The translations under genes were made by a program, and so were the position numbers. This document shows positions 48,838 through 58,478 of a stretch of DNA of 64,000 nt, one piece after another. The notes under the pieces were generated by a model. The model was not told the DNA's origin and did not search any database. It saw only the letters and a list, made by a program, of their open reading frames with translations. This DNA comes from Streptomyces roseirectus (GTDB lineage: Bacteria > Actinomycetota > Actinomycetes > Streptomycetales > Streptomycetaceae): the NCBI RefSeq assembly GCF_014489635.1, contig NZ_CP060828.1, forward strand, positions 4,626,001 through 4,690,000, in the 5' to 3' direction. The number at the start of each line of letters is the position of its first letter. Position 1 is the stretch's first letter.

Positions 48838-51009
48838 ATGGGCATTCTCACTCTCCTGCGGAACGCGTTCGGCAGGTCACGCAAGCAGCGTGGCGCCGAA
48901 GCAGAGGGTGCGGACCAGGTTCCTTCGCAGCAGACGCCGGAGCCGGAACCTCCCGCCGCGACCCCGGAACCGGAGCTCGCTCCCCCGGCCGCGCCCGCCC
49001 CCACCGCCGTCCCGGAGCCCCGCCAGTCCGACGACTCCGAGCACGAACTCGTCGCGGCGGCCTTCGACAACGTGAAGGTACCCACACCCGCGCGGTCGCC
49101 GGAGGGCGAGATTGAGACGCCGGCGGAGGGTACGGGGACCGAGGCCGAGGCCAAGGACAACGCCGACCCCAAGGCCGAGGGATCGCTCCCGGGTACTACG
49201 GGTACTGCCGAGACCGCCGAGGCTGCCACCGAGACCGACGCAGGTACTACGGGGTCGCCCGTAGGGGACGCGGAGGCCACCGAGCAGGCCGAGCCCGAGA
49301 CCACACGGACGCCGGAAGCCGAGGCTTCAGAGGCGACCGAGGCGGCGGCCGCGCCGGAGGCCAAGAGCGAGGTCGAGATCGAGGTCGCGGAGACCGAGAC
49401 GCCGACACCCGAGAAGGCGGACGCCGAGGACGTGGCCGTCGAGACCCCGCAGGACGACACCGAGCCCGACGCCCCGAAGGCACCGTCGGCCGAGGAAGCA
49501 CCGGCCGCCGAGTCGACGGAGCCCGCCGGGACCACGGCCACCGAAGCCCCCGTCGCGGAGACGACCCCGCAGCCCGAACCGGCCCCCGAGCCCGAGGCGA
49601 CCCCGGCCCCCTCCGAGAACAAGCTCGCCACCGCCGCCCCCACCGAGGAGCCGTCCCCGGAGGCCGCCCCGGAAACCCCGGCCGAGCCCGCCCCCGCCAC
49701 GCCGACCCCGGCGGCGGAAGCCGAGCCCGCCGCCTCCGACGACGCCCCGGAGCCCACCGCGCCGACCCCGTCGTCCGAGGACACCACCCCGGCCGAGGCC
49801 CCCCTCGCCGACGAGCCCGAGGCCCCGGCAACCGAGCCCGCCGCCTCCGACGAACCCGCAGCCGAAGCGGACACGGCCACGGACGACGACGCCGAGGCCG
49901 ACGCTTCCGCAGCCGCCGCCACTCCCGACGAGCCGGCCGCCACGGCCCCCGAGGCCGAGCCCGAGGTCGAGCCCGAGGCCGAGACCGCCCAGCCCGACGA
50001 GCTGCCCGCCGACTCCCCCGACGCCTCCGAGGAACCGGCCGCCGCAGTCGAACCGGCCGAGCCCGAGACCCAGGTCACCGAGCCCGCCCCCGGCACCCCC
50101 GAGGCGGAGCCCGACACCGACCCCGTAACCCCCGTAGTACCGGCACCGGCCTCACCGGAAGCCTCGGCGACCCCCGTGGACCCCGTAGTACCCGAGACCG
50201 ACTCCCCGACCTCGGACTCCTCCCCGACCCCGGACTCAGCCTCGGACTCGGCCCCCACCACCCCGGAGCCCACCCCCGAGCCCGAGACCACCCCCACCAC
50301 CGAGATCGAGCCGGAACCCACCCCAGCCCCCTCCACCCCCGCCGCCGAAACCCCCGTCGACACCCCCCTCCCCGCCCACCTCACCACCGCCCACACCTCC
50401 GCCGCTCTCGCCCTCGCCCACCTGGGCCTGACGACCGCGCGGGCCACCACGTACCTCGTGCTGGACCGCTCCGCGTCGATGCGGGCGTACTACAAGGACG
50501 GCTCGGCGCAGGCGCTGGCGGACCAGGTGCTGGCGCTGGCCGCGCACCTGTCACCGGCCGACCCGAAGGTGCGCGTCGTGTTCTTCTCGACGGAGGTGGA
50601 CGGCGAGACGGACCTGACGACGGCCGACGAGGACGCCGCGACGAAGATCGACGACGTGCACGCGGGCCTGGGCAGGATGGGCCGCACGGCCTACCACGCG
50701 GCGGTCGAGGCGATCACGAAGCACCTCGACGCGTCGGCGGACCCCGAGGCCCCGGCGCTGGTGATCTTCCAGACGGACGGCGCCCCGGACGCGAAGACCC
50801 CGGCGACGCAGTCCCTGACGGAGGCGGCGAAGACCCACCCCCGTCTGTTCTTCTCGTTCGTCGCGTTCGGCGAGCACGAGAACAAGGCGTTCGACTACCT
50901 CCGCAAGCTGAAGACGGAGAACACCTCCTTCTTCCACGCCGGTCCTACCCCCAAGGGCCTCACGGACGACGAGCTGTACGAGGGCATCCTGAAGAACTGG
51001 CGCCCGTAG
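48838..51009 (+). CDS. VWA-domain protein with very long acidic low-complexity linker
   Basis: 723 residues. MGILTLLRNAFGRSRKQR starts a short N-terminal segment. Residues about 25-520 are Glu/Ala/Pro/Thr-rich, with no predicted structure. About 535-723 is a von Willebrand A domain with the MIDAS start VLDRSASMRAYYKDG and QTDGAPDAKT, ending ILKNWRP. The C-terminal domain resembles the TerF/VWA type linked to tellurite-resistance-like loci, but no Ter genes are near. The linker is unusually large for this family and contains in-frame copies of the GTACTACGG words (49193, 49244; VVP-type at 50134, 50185). Metal-ion-dependent protein binding is the most likely role. The stop TAG starts TAGTACCCC. 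Confidence 0.8.
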   Translation: MGILTLLRNAFGRSRKQRGAEAEGADQVPSQQTPEPEPPAATPEPELAPPAAPAPTAVPEPRQSDDSEHELVAAAFDNVKVPTPARSPEGEIETPAEGTGTEAEAKDNADPKAEGSLPGTTGTAETAEAATETDAGTTGSPVGDAEATEQAEPETTRTPEAEASEATEAAAAPEAKSEVEIEVAETETPTPEKADAEDVAVETPQDDTEPDAPKAPSAEEAPAAESTEPAGTTATEAPVAETTPQPEPAPEPEATPAPSENKLATAAPTEEPSPEAAPETPAEPAPATPTPAAEAEPAASDDAPEPTAPTPSSEDTTPAEAPLADEPEAPATEPAASDEPAAEADTATDDDAEADASAAAATPDEPAATAPEAEPEVEPEAETAQPDELPADSPDASEEPAAAVEPAEPETQVTEPAPGTPEAEPDTDPVTPVVPAPASPEASATPVDPVVPETDSPTSDSSPTPDSASDSAPTTPEPTPEPETTPTTEIEPEPTPAPSTPAAETPVDTPLPAHLTTAHTSAALALAHLGLTTARATTYLVLDRSASMRAYYKDGSAQALADQVLALAAHLSPADPKVRVVFFSTEVDGETDLTTADEDAATKIDDVHAGLGRMGRTAYHAAVEAITKHLDASADPEAPALVIFQTDGAPDAKTPATQSLTEAAKTHPRLFFSFVAFGEHENKAFDYLRKLKTENTSFFHAGPTPKGLTDDELYEGILKNWRP

Positions 51010-51061
51010 TACCCCCGGCCCCGTAATACCCGTCATACCCGTAGACCCCGTAATACCCCCG

Positions 51062-51096
51062 TGCCGCCCGCCCTCCGTAAATGGAGAGCGGGCGGC
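51062..51096 (+). terminator. terminator hairpin between the VWA gene and metG
   Basis: TGCCGCCCGC...GCGGGCGGCA arms plus internal CTCC/GGAG form a 14-pair stem around GTAAAT, one mismatched bulge. Followed by the metG promoter region with TACGAT at 51111. Confidence 0.7.
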
Positions 51097-51161
51097 ATAC
51101 ACACGTCGGCTACGATTTCAAGGATCCAGACACCGACGACCCGACCTGGGAGCAGCCCCCG

Positions 51162-52877
51162 ATGGCTCGACACCTCATCACCAGCGCCCTTCCGTACATC
51201 AACGGAATCAAGCACCTGGGCAACATGGTGGGGTCCATGCTCCCGGCGGACGTCTACGCCCGCTACCTGCGCCAGCGCGGCGAGGACGTCCTCTACATCT
51301 GCGCGACGGACGAGCACGGCACCCCCGCCGAACTCGCCGCGAAGGAGCGGGGCCTCCCGGTCGACGAGTTCTGCGCGCAGGCGCACGACGCGCAGAAGGC
51401 CGTCTACGACGGTTTCGCGCTCGCCTTCGACTACTTCGGCCGCAGCTCCAGCCCGCAGAACGTGGAGATCACCCAGCACTTCGCGCGGAAGCTGAACGAG
51501 AACGGCTTCATCGAGGAGCGGGCGATCCGCCAGGTCTACTCCCCTGCGGACGGCCGTTTCCTGCCGGACCGCTACGTCGAGGGCACCTGCCCGCACTGCG
51601 GTTACGACAAGGCGCGCGGCGACCAGTGCGAGAACTGCACCCGCGTCCTGGACCCGACGGACCTGATCGACCCGCGCAGCGCGATCTCCGGCTCGACGGA
51701 CCTCGAAGTCCGGGAGACCAAGCACCTGTTCCTCCTCCAGTCGAAGCTCCAGCGCGAGGTGGAGGAGTGGGTCGCGGCGCACGAGAACGAGTGGCCGCAC
51801 CTCTCCTCGTCGATCGCCCGCAAGTGGCTCACCGAGGGTCTGCACGACCGCGCGATCACCCGCGACCTCGACTGGGGCGTGCCCGTCCCGGCGGACACCT
51901 GGCCCGAACTCGCCGCCGAGGGCAAGGTGTTCTACGTCTGGTTCGACGCGCCGATCGAGTACATCGCCGCGACGAAGGAGTGGTCGGACCAGGACCCGGC
52001 GAACCGCGACTGGAAGTCGTGGTGGTACGAGTCCCAAGACACCGTCCGCTACACGGAGTTCATGGCGAAGGACAACGTCCCCTTCCACACGGTGATGTTC
52101 CCGGCGACCGAACTCGGCGTCCGTGAACCGTGGAAGATGGTCGACTACGTCAAGTCCTTCAACTGGCTGACGTATTACGGCGGAAAGTTCTCAACTTCCC
52201 AGAAGCGCGGGGTCTTCACGGACCAGGCGCTCGACATTCTGCCCGCGGACTACTGGCGTTACTTCCTCATCGCCAACGCCCCCGAGTCGGACGACTCGTC
52301 GTTCACCTGGGAGCACTTCACGGCGACGGTGAACAAGGATCTCGCCGACACGCTCGGCAACTTCGTCAACCGCGTCCTGTCCTTCTCGAAGAAGCGGTTC
52401 GGCGACGAGGTCCCGGCGGGCTCCGCCGCGGGCGACGCGGAGGCGCGCCTCGGCGAGGAGATCGCCCGGCTGCTCGCGGAGTACGAGGAGCAGTTGGACG
52501 CCCTCCAGTTCCGCAAGGCGGCGTCCGCGCTGCGCGCCCTGTGGTCGGCCGGCAACTCCTACCTGGAGGAGAAGGCCCCCTGGCTGGAGATCAAGACCGA
52601 CCAGGACGGCGCGGCCCTGACCCTGCGCACGGCGATGAACCTCATCCACCTGTACGCGGTGGTCTCGGAGCCCTTCATCCCGACGACGGCCAAGGCGATG
52701 CGCGAGGCGTTCGCCCTCGCCGACGACACGGCGACCTGGGTCACCCCGGACCGGGCGAAGTCCCTCGACGCCGTCCCGGCCGGCACCCCCTTCACCGTCC
52801 CGCCGGTCCTGTTCGCGAAGCTGACGGACGAGGACCTGGAGACGTACAAGGAGCGGTTCGGCGGCGCTCCGGAGTAA
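51162..52877 (+). CDS. metG: methionyl-tRNA synthetase
   Basis: 571 residues from [13 protein letters not shown]; an in-frame ATG 81 bases upstream lacks conservation. Class I synthetase: HIGH-equivalent NGIKHLGN at about 16-23, zinc-finger-like [17 protein letters not shown] at about 144-160, KMSKS-equivalent FSTSQKRG at about 345, and the helical anticodon-binding domain after. Charges tRNA-Met and initiator tRNA. The C-terminal tRNA-binding domain of some MetRS is absent, normal for this group. It stands alone. The stop is directly followed by three 14-base repeats and a strong hairpin. Confidence 0.95.
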   Translation: MARHLITSALPYINGIKHLGNMVGSMLPADVYARYLRQRGEDVLYICATDEHGTPAELAAKERGLPVDEFCAQAHDAQKAVYDGFALAFDYFGRSSSPQNVEITQHFARKLNENGFIEERAIRQVYSPADGRFLPDRYVEGTCPHCGYDKARGDQCENCTRVLDPTDLIDPRSAISGSTDLEVRETKHLFLLQSKLQREVEEWVAAHENEWPHLSSSIARKWLTEGLHDRAITRDLDWGVPVPADTWPELAAEGKVFYVWFDAPIEYIAATKEWSDQDPANRDWKSWWYESQDTVRYTEFMAKDNVPFHTVMFPATELGVREPWKMVDYVKSFNWLTYYGGKFSTSQKRGVFTDQALDILPADYWRYFLIANAPESDDSSFTWEHFTATVNKDLADTLGNFVNRVLSFSKKRFGDEVPAGSAAGDAEARLGEEIARLLAEYEEQLDALQFRKAASALRALWSAGNSYLEEKAPWLEIKTDQDGAALTLRTAMNLIHLYAVVSEPFIPTTAKAMREAFALADDTATWVTPDRAKSLDAVPAGTPFTVPPVLFAKLTDEDLETYKERFGGAPE

Positions 52878-52918
52878 TACCGCGGAGCCAGTACCGCAGA
52901 ACTGATACCGCGGAGCCA
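52877..52918. repeat. three 14-base tandem repeats at the metG stop
   Basis: ATACCGCGGAGCCA (52877-52890), GTACCGCAGAACTG (52891-52904), ATACCGCGGAGCCA (52905-52918). The first unit begins on the last base of the metG stop codon. Confidence 0.75.
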
Positions 52919-52927
52919 TGAACGAAC

Positions 52928-52971
52928 GGTGGCCGGTCGGCCCTGGGGAACACCCGGGCCGACCGGCCACC
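52928..52971. terminator. bidirectional terminator after metG
   Basis: GGTGGCCGGTCGGCCC (52928-52943) pairs perfectly with 52956-52971 over 16 bases, 12-base loop, between convergent metG and pectate lyase genes. Confidence 0.8.
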
Positions 52972-53122
52972 TTCGTTGCGCGGCCCCCGTGTCCCTCCAC
53001 CCGGTAGGCCGCGCGACCGGCCGAGGTCAGCGTCTCCAGGGGCGGGATCGAATACCCGCTGCCGGAGGAGACATCGGCCGGTGGCTCTGAGGTATCAGTG
53101 GCTCTGAGGTACTAGACGGGGA

Positions 53123-54466
53123 CTACTTGAGGACGCCCGCACCGGTCGTCGACGTCAGTGCCGTCGGCAGGTTCTTCGCCGTCGACTCCAGTCCCGCCGT
53201 CAGGGCCGGAACCCAGTTCACCGCCGTCCTGAGGTCCTTGGACGCCGCCGCGTTGTAGAGGGCGACGAGGTCGGTGGAGGTGCCGTTGACGAGGTTGCCG
53301 GTGTTCTTGACGGACGCGGTGCCGTCGCTGCTGACCAGCTTGGACAGCTTGGTGCCGGCGGGCGCCTTCCAGTAGTTGTTCTCGGCGACGACCTGCGCCT
53401 TGGCCCGCGCGTTGATGCTGTACTGCGGGGTGTAGCCGTTCAGCGCGGTGATGTCGTAGAAGTTGTTGTAGATGTGCACCTGGCCGAGGCGCGCGAGCGG
53501 CGCCCGCTGGACGATGCCCTTCCACACGTTGTGGTGGATGGAGACGCGCAGCTTGCCGACGCTGTCGGTGTCACTGGCCCCGATGAGCATGGTCTTGTCG
53601 TGGCAGGTGAAGACGTTGCGGGAGACGGTGACGAGGTCGGAGCCCTTGGTGATGTCGAGGGCTCCGTCGTGGATCTGGTACTCCCTCCCGTAGTACTTGG
53701 GGTTGGAGCCGTCGAAGTGCGGTGCGTCGGTGAACGTGTTGTGGTCGGCCCATACGTGGGTGGCACCCCTGAGGGTCACCGAGTCGTACTGGCTGTTCCA
53801 GTTGCCGCTGCTGCCGTCGGTCGGGTCCCACTGCGGGAAGCAGTCCTCGGTCGCCGAGAGGGTCAGGTTGCGGACGACGACGTTGTCGACGTTCTGGATC
53901 TGGAGGCTGCCCCCGGTGATCCCGGCCTTGGTGCCCGGTACGCCGACGATCGTCGTGTTGGCGGGCACCTTGAAGACGATGTTCTTGGCCTGCTTGGCCT
54001 GCGCGGCGGCCCGTGCCTTCTCCTGCGTGCCCGACGGCAGCTTCTTGCGGCCGTAGGTGGCGGGGTCGTACGCCTTCAGGTACGACGCCAGCGAGTACCC
54101 CGTACCTGAGGCGTAGTCCGCACAGGTGAGCTTCTTGCCCGCGTCGTTCGTGTTCGCGTCGACGGTGCCCTTGATCTTGATGATCCGGGGCGTCTTGTCG
54201 GACGCCGACCCGAGCGCCTTCACGAGCTGGGCCCGGGTGGAGACAGTGAACGTGTGCGCGGCGTCCGCCTTGGCCCCGCCCGTCGTACCGCTCCCGTACG
54301 ACGCCCAGCCGTCCTTGGCGGCCAGCGTCTGGTGGTACAGGTCCGCCGCACCGGCGTTCGCGTTCAGCACGAACACCCCGGCCCCGACTCCGGCGGCCGC
54401 CACGGCGGCGGACACCACGAGGGTGCGGCGCTTGCGAACGGACCGGCGGTGAGAGGAAGTTGCCAC
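53123..54466 (-). CDS. secreted pectate lyase-like protein (PL1 type)
   Basis: 447 residues. Signal with basic start (RRSVRKRRTLVVSAAVAAAG, AGA-AD cleavage). The mature protein is a right-handed beta helix with the PL1 signatures: ADHNTFTDAPHF, CHDKTMLIGASD, LRVSIHHNVWKGIVQRAPLARLG and NNYWKAPAG. The Ca-binding Asp and catalytic Arg positions (DHNTF, RAPLARLG) are present. The enzyme breaks polygalacturonate by beta-elimination outside the cell. Together with the NLP-like protein it suggests a plant-associated or litter-degrading lifestyle, which is inference. Ends at a repeated GTGGCTCTGAGGTA element (53081-53111). Confidence 0.88.
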   Translation of the reverse strand: MATSSHRRSVRKRRTLVVSAAVAAAGVGAGVFVLNANAGAADLYHQTLAAKDGWASYGSGTTGGAKADAAHTFTVSTRAQLVKALGSASDKTPRIIKIKGTVDANTNDAGKKLTCADYASGTGYSLASYLKAYDPATYGRKKLPSGTQEKARAAAQAKQAKNIVFKVPANTTIVGVPGTKAGITGGSLQIQNVDNVVVRNLTLSATEDCFPQWDPTDGSSGNWNSQYDSVTLRGATHVWADHNTFTDAPHFDGSNPKYYGREYQIHDGALDITKGSDLVTVSRNVFTCHDKTMLIGASDTDSVGKLRVSIHHNVWKGIVQRAPLARLGQVHIYNNFYDITALNGYTPQYSINARAKAQVVAENNYWKAPAGTKLSKLVSSDGTASVKNTGNLVNGTSTDLVALYNAAASKDLRTAVNWVPALTAGLESTAKNLPTALTSTTGAGVLK

Positions 54467-54632
54467 GAAGGAAGTCCTTACGGGTCTGTGCTGCTGCTTA
54501 CGACCCCTCAGTGGTCACCGGGTGAAGGAAGGTTGCCGGGTGATCAGATTCTTTTCGCACGTCCCTCACAGGTATGCCGCCCCGTACCCCTCCGGTATTA
54601 CGACGATCAGATGATCGTCGGCGTCCCCTAGG

Positions 54633-56339
54633 GTGTGGCGCCCGCTCGACCCGGCGCCGCGCCCCCAGCCTCGTCCCGTGCGGAGACGACAACCGAGACC
54701 CCTGTATCTGGCGGTGGCAGCGACCGCGGCCGTCCTGACCCTGACCGCGGCCCAGAGCCCCGCTCCAGCCACGCCCCCGGACCCGACCCAGGCCCAGGCT
54801 CCCGGCGTCAAGTCGGCCCGCGCGGACGGGTATTGGCTCACCCTCGCCGCCCGGGTCTGCGACGACTACACCGACATCATGTCCAACCTCCTGCGCGACA
54901 ACAATCAGCAGTCCCTGCGCGACCTCGGCAAGGACTCCGTCTACACGCCGGGCCAACCCGTGAACCCGGCGACCGAGCAGGAGAACGACCCGAACTGCCG
55001 CCCCCTGACCGGCTGGAGGTTCACGCTCGGGCGGGGCATCAACGGTGAGGTGGACGGGCTGTCCACCGTCGTCCCCAGTACCTCAGGGGTACAACCCGTG
55101 ACGGAGGCGTCGGTCCCTCTCCTGGATGACGAGGGTGACCCCACCGGCGCCACCCTCGCGGGCGCGGTCAACGTCGAGCTGAACTCCACCGACCAGGCGC
55201 TCGCCCTCGCCCGCCGCCTCCAGATCCAGGGCGGCACTCCCACGGACCCGCTCAACACGGCTGATCTCGGGGACACTTACGCGTTCGGCGCGCTGCGGTG
55301 CGCCGTCGACAACCAGAAGAACGACAACGTGGACCGCGCGGCCTTCCCGGCCGGCTCCCACCACGTCTTCTGCTTCTACTACACGGTCACCCCGCCGCCG
55401 GGCTCGGGCACGGTCGTCGTCCGCAAGGAGCTCAAGGACAGCGACGCGACCCAGACCTTCGGCTTCACCGGGAACATCTCCTACACCCCGGACCACGACT
55501 TCTCGCTCGCCGTGACGAACGGCGCCGCCGCCGAGCAGACGTTCCGCCGCTCGGCGACCAAGGGCAACGCGTACCCGGCGTGGAACTTCGCGGAGTCCGT
55601 CCCGGACGGCTGGACCCTCGCCGGTCTGACCTGCTCCTCGGCGCGAGGTACTAGTACCACGACGACGAGCGTGAGCGGCGCCGCGACCGTCGATCTCGCG
55701 GACGGCGACACGGTGACCTGCACGTACACGAACGCCCGGCAGTCGTCCCCGAGTACTACGGGTACCCTCGCGCTCCGCAAGCGGACGATCGGCCGCGCCG
55801 GCGGGCCCTTCGCCTTCACCGCCGACGGCACCACCTCCCTCGGCTCGGCGACCACCACCACCGAGGACTCCCCGGTCGCCCTCGCCTGGCACGAACTCCC
55901 CACCGGCCGCCACACCATCACCGAGACCCTTCCCGCCGCCACCCCCGAGGGCTCCTGGAGGTTCGACAGCGCGGTCTGCGACGGCACGGCGATCCAGCCG
56001 ACCGGGTCCACCCCCCGCACGGCCACCTTCCCGATCGACCTCCCCAAGGCCGGCCTGGACTGCACGATCACGAACCGCTGGATCCCGTCCCCGAGCCCCA
56101 GCCCAAGCCCGACACCGAGCCCCACACACCCCCCGTCCCCCACCCCGAGCACACCGAGCACCCCCACCCCGACACCAACCCCGACGCCCCCTAATACCCC
56201 CACCCCCTCCCCCAGCCCGTCCCCCCAACTCCCCTCCACCGGCTCCGCCGACTCCCACACCTTCCTCGCCGTACTCGCCGCCGCCTTCATCCTCACAGGC
56301 ACCGCCCTCCTCACCCTCCGCAGACGCTTGCGACGCTGA
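54633..56339 (+). CDS. LPSTG sortase-anchored surface protein with prealbumin-like repeats
   Basis: 568 residues, GTG start. Signal peptide-like N-terminus (RPLYLAVAATAAVLTLTAAQSPA), a globular region with VCDDYTDIMSNLLRDNNQQ, then two prealbumin/SpaA-like modules (GSGTVVVRKELKDSDATQTFGFTGN; GTLALRKRTIGRAGGPFAFTADGT). A Pro/Thr/Ser stalk leads to the sorting signal LPSTGSADSH with hydrophobic helix and RRRLRR. LPSTG is a genuine LPXTG, in contrast to the LAETG at 32.7 kb, so a class A/B-type or promiscuous sortase may handle it. The body includes in-frame words GTSTTTT and STTGTLAL at the GTACTAC copies. Confidence 0.85.
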   Translation: MWRPLDPAPRPQPRPVRRRQPRPLYLAVAATAAVLTLTAAQSPAPATPPDPTQAQAPGVKSARADGYWLTLAARVCDDYTDIMSNLLRDNNQQSLRDLGKDSVYTPGQPVNPATEQENDPNCRPLTGWRFTLGRGINGEVDGLSTVVPSTSGVQPVTEASVPLLDDEGDPTGATLAGAVNVELNSTDQALALARRLQIQGGTPTDPLNTADLGDTYAFGALRCAVDNQKNDNVDRAAFPAGSHHVFCFYYTVTPPPGSGTVVVRKELKDSDATQTFGFTGNISYTPDHDFSLAVTNGAAAEQTFRRSATKGNAYPAWNFAESVPDGWTLAGLTCSSARGTSTTTTSVSGAATVDLADGDTVTCTYTNARQSSPSTTGTLALRKRTIGRAGGPFAFTADGTTSLGSATTTTEDSPVALAWHELPTGRHTITETLPAATPEGSWRFDSAVCDGTAIQPTGSTPRTATFPIDLPKAGLDCTITNRWIPSPSPSPSPTPSPTHPPSPTPSTPSTPTPTPTPTPPNTPTPSPSPSPQLPSTGSADSHTFLAVLAAAFILTGTALLTLRRRLRR

Positions 56340-56459
56340 CGCGGGGGGTGGGAAGAAGAGAGACGCCGGAAAGAGGGAGGGCCCCGGGGTAAGACGTCCC
56401 GCCAAGGACGTCGTCGCCATGAGACCCACTCCCCTTACACCCCGTACAACCCGGAGAAA

Positions 56460-56502
56460 CCCGTAGGGGCCAAAGATCACAAGGATCCTCGGCCCCTACG
56501 GG
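56460..56502. terminator. terminator between LPSTG gene and aspS
   Basis: CCCGTAGGGGCC (56460-56471) pairs perfectly with GGCCCCTACGGG (56491-56502), 19-base loop. Directly followed by the 9-base tandem array. Confidence 0.7.
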
Positions 56503-56553
56503 TACTGCGGGTACTACCGGCACTGCTGGTGCTACCGGTACTACGGGTACTAC
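56503..56553. repeat. 9-base tandem array ending in the aspS stop codon
   Basis: Consecutive 9-mers TACTGCGGG, TACTACCGG, CACTGCTGG, TGCTACCGG, TACTACGGG, TACTACTTC running from the terminator into the aspS stop codon (TAG at 56550-56552 on the minus strand). Variation among units is mostly at positions 1, 3 and 5-7, suggesting an older array. Confidence 0.85.
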
Positions 56554-58313
56554 TTCGGCTGCGGCTTCCGGATGTTCAGGTGCAGCTCCCGCAACCGCGT
56601 CTCCTCCAGCTCCGTCGGCGCGCCCATCATCAGGTCCTGGGCGTTGCCGTTGAGCGGGAAGGCGATGGTCTCGCGGATGTTGGGCTCGTCGGCCAGCAGC
56701 ATGACGATGCGGTCGACGCCGGGGGCGATGCCACCGTGCGGCGGGGCGCCGAAGCGCAGCGCGCGCAGCATGCCGGCGAACTCGCGCTCGACGGTCTCGC
56801 TGTCGTAGCCCGCGATGTTGAACGCCTTGAGCATGATGTCGGGCTCGTGGTTACGGATCGCGCCGGACGACAGCTCGACGCCGTTGCAGACGATGTCGTA
56901 CTGCCAGGCCAGGATGGACAGCGGGTCCTGGTTCTCCAGCGCGTCCATCCCGCCCTGCGGCATGGAGAACGGGTTGTGCGAGAAGTCGATCTTGCCGGTC
57001 TCCTCGTCCTTCTCGTACATCGGGAAGTCGACGATCCAGCAGAACCGGAAGACGCCCTCCTCGAAGTGCCCGGCGCGCTTGGCGGCCTCGACCCGGACCG
57101 CGCCCATGATCTTCGAGACCTCGTCGAACTCACCGGCGCCGAAGAAGACCGCGTGCCCGGCGGCGAGGCCGAGCCGCTTGGTCAGCTCGGCGACGTTCTC
57201 CTCGGTGAGGAACTTCGCGATCGGCCCGGACAGCGTGCCGTCCTCGCCGACGCGGACCCAGGCGAGACCCTTCGCACCCTGCGAGACGGCGAAGTCGCCG
57301 AGCTGGTCGAAGAACTTGCGGGGCTGCGCGGCGACGTCCGGCACGGGCAGCGCGCGCACGTGCTTGCCGGCGAACGCCTTGAACTCGGAGCCCTCGAACA
57401 CGTCGGTGATGTCGACGAGTTCGAGCTGGGCGCGCAGGTCCGGCTTGTCGGAGCCGTACTTGAGCATCGACTCGCGGAACGGGATGCGCGGGAACGGCGA
57501 GGTGACCGCGCGACCGCCACCGAATTCGGTGAACAGCTCCGTCATCAGCTTCTCGATCGGCTGGAAGACGTCCTCCTGCTCGACGAAGCTCATCTCGACG
57601 TCGAGCTGGTAGAACTCGCCGGGCGAGCGGTCGGCGCGGGCATCCTCGTCGCGGAAGCAGGGCGCGATCTGGAAGTACCGGTCGAAGCCGGAGATCATCA
57701 GGAGCTGCTTGAACTGCTGCGGCGCCTGCGGGAGGGCGTAGAACTTGCCCGGGTGCAGCCGGGAGGGGACGACGAAGTCGCGCGCGCCTTCCGGGGAGGT
57801 CGCCGTCAGGATCGGCGTGGCCATCTCGTTGAAGCCGAGGGCGACCATCTTGTGCCGGATCGCGGAGATCACGGCCGTCCGCAGCATGATGTTGCGGTGC
57901 ATGCGCTCGCGGCGCAGGTCGAGGAAGCGGTACTCCAGGCGGCGCTCCTCGTTGACGCCGTCCTCGGTGTTGATGGTGAAGGGCAGCGGCTGGGCGGCGC
58001 CGAGCAGTTCGACCTCGGCGACCTCGACCTCGATCTCGCCGGTGGGCAGGTCAGGGTTCACGTTCTCTGTTCCACGTGAAACAACGCGGCCGTCGACGCG
58101 GACGGTCGACTCCTTGCTGACCTTGTCGAGGGCGTCGTAGGCGGGGGTACCGGGGCGGGCGACGAGCTGCGTGATGCCGTAGTGGTCGCGCAGATCGATG
58201 AAGAGGATGCCGCCCAGGTCGCGCCGATTGTGCAGCCAGCCGCTCAGCCGGACGTCGGTGCCGACGTCAGAGGCGCGGAGCTGGCCGCAGGTGTGGGACC
58301 TGTACCGATGCAT
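56550..58313 (-). CDS. aspS: aspartyl-tRNA synthetase
   Basis: 587 residues, ATG start. OB-fold anticodon domain ([19 protein letters not shown]) followed by class II catalytic motifs (motif 2 [27 protein letters not shown], motif 3 [21 protein letters not shown]), with the bacterial GAD insertion in between (residues about 300-410). Length is normal for bacterial AspRS. Charges tRNA-Asp, and in many actinobacteria also tRNA-Asn as a non-discriminating enzyme; which applies here is not decided by sequence alone. The stop codon is the first word of the tandem 9-base array. Confidence 0.95.
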   Translation of the reverse strand: MHRYRSHTCGQLRASDVGTDVRLSGWLHNRRDLGGILFIDLRDHYGITQLVARPGTPAYDALDKVSKESTVRVDGRVVSRGTENVNPDLPTGEIEVEVAEVELLGAAQPLPFTINTEDGVNEERRLEYRFLDLRRERMHRNIMLRTAVISAIRHKMVALGFNEMATPILTATSPEGARDFVVPSRLHPGKFYALPQAPQQFKQLLMISGFDRYFQIAPCFRDEDARADRSPGEFYQLDVEMSFVEQEDVFQPIEKLMTELFTEFGGGRAVTSPFPRIPFRESMLKYGSDKPDLRAQLELVDITDVFEGSEFKAFAGKHVRALPVPDVAAQPRKFFDQLGDFAVSQGAKGLAWVRVGEDGTLSGPIAKFLTEENVAELTKRLGLAAGHAVFFGAGEFDEVSKIMGAVRVEAAKRAGHFEEGVFRFCWIVDFPMYEKDEETGKIDFSHNPFSMPQGGMDALENQDPLSILAWQYDIVCNGVELSSGAIRNHEPDIMLKAFNIAGYDSETVEREFAGMLRALRFGAPPHGGIAPGVDRIVMLLADEPNIRETIAFPLNGNAQDLMMGAPTELEETRLRELHLNIRKPQPK

Positions 58314-58478
58314 CTTCGTTCATCGTCCTTACGTGGATTTCGGTCACGCATGTTGCGATCCTCGGTCGCCCACAAGGGTACCGGCCGCCCTGAAAACAAC
58401 CCTCCGGATATGTACCGGAAGCCAGCGGTCACACAACATCACTAGCGCCCTGCTGCCAAATCTTCTTAAAGTAGGGCA

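Noticed and set aside
54633..56339. Calling the LPSTG protein a pilin
   Set aside because: Prealbumin-like modules are present but no pilin Lys motif or adjacent pilus sortase is seen.
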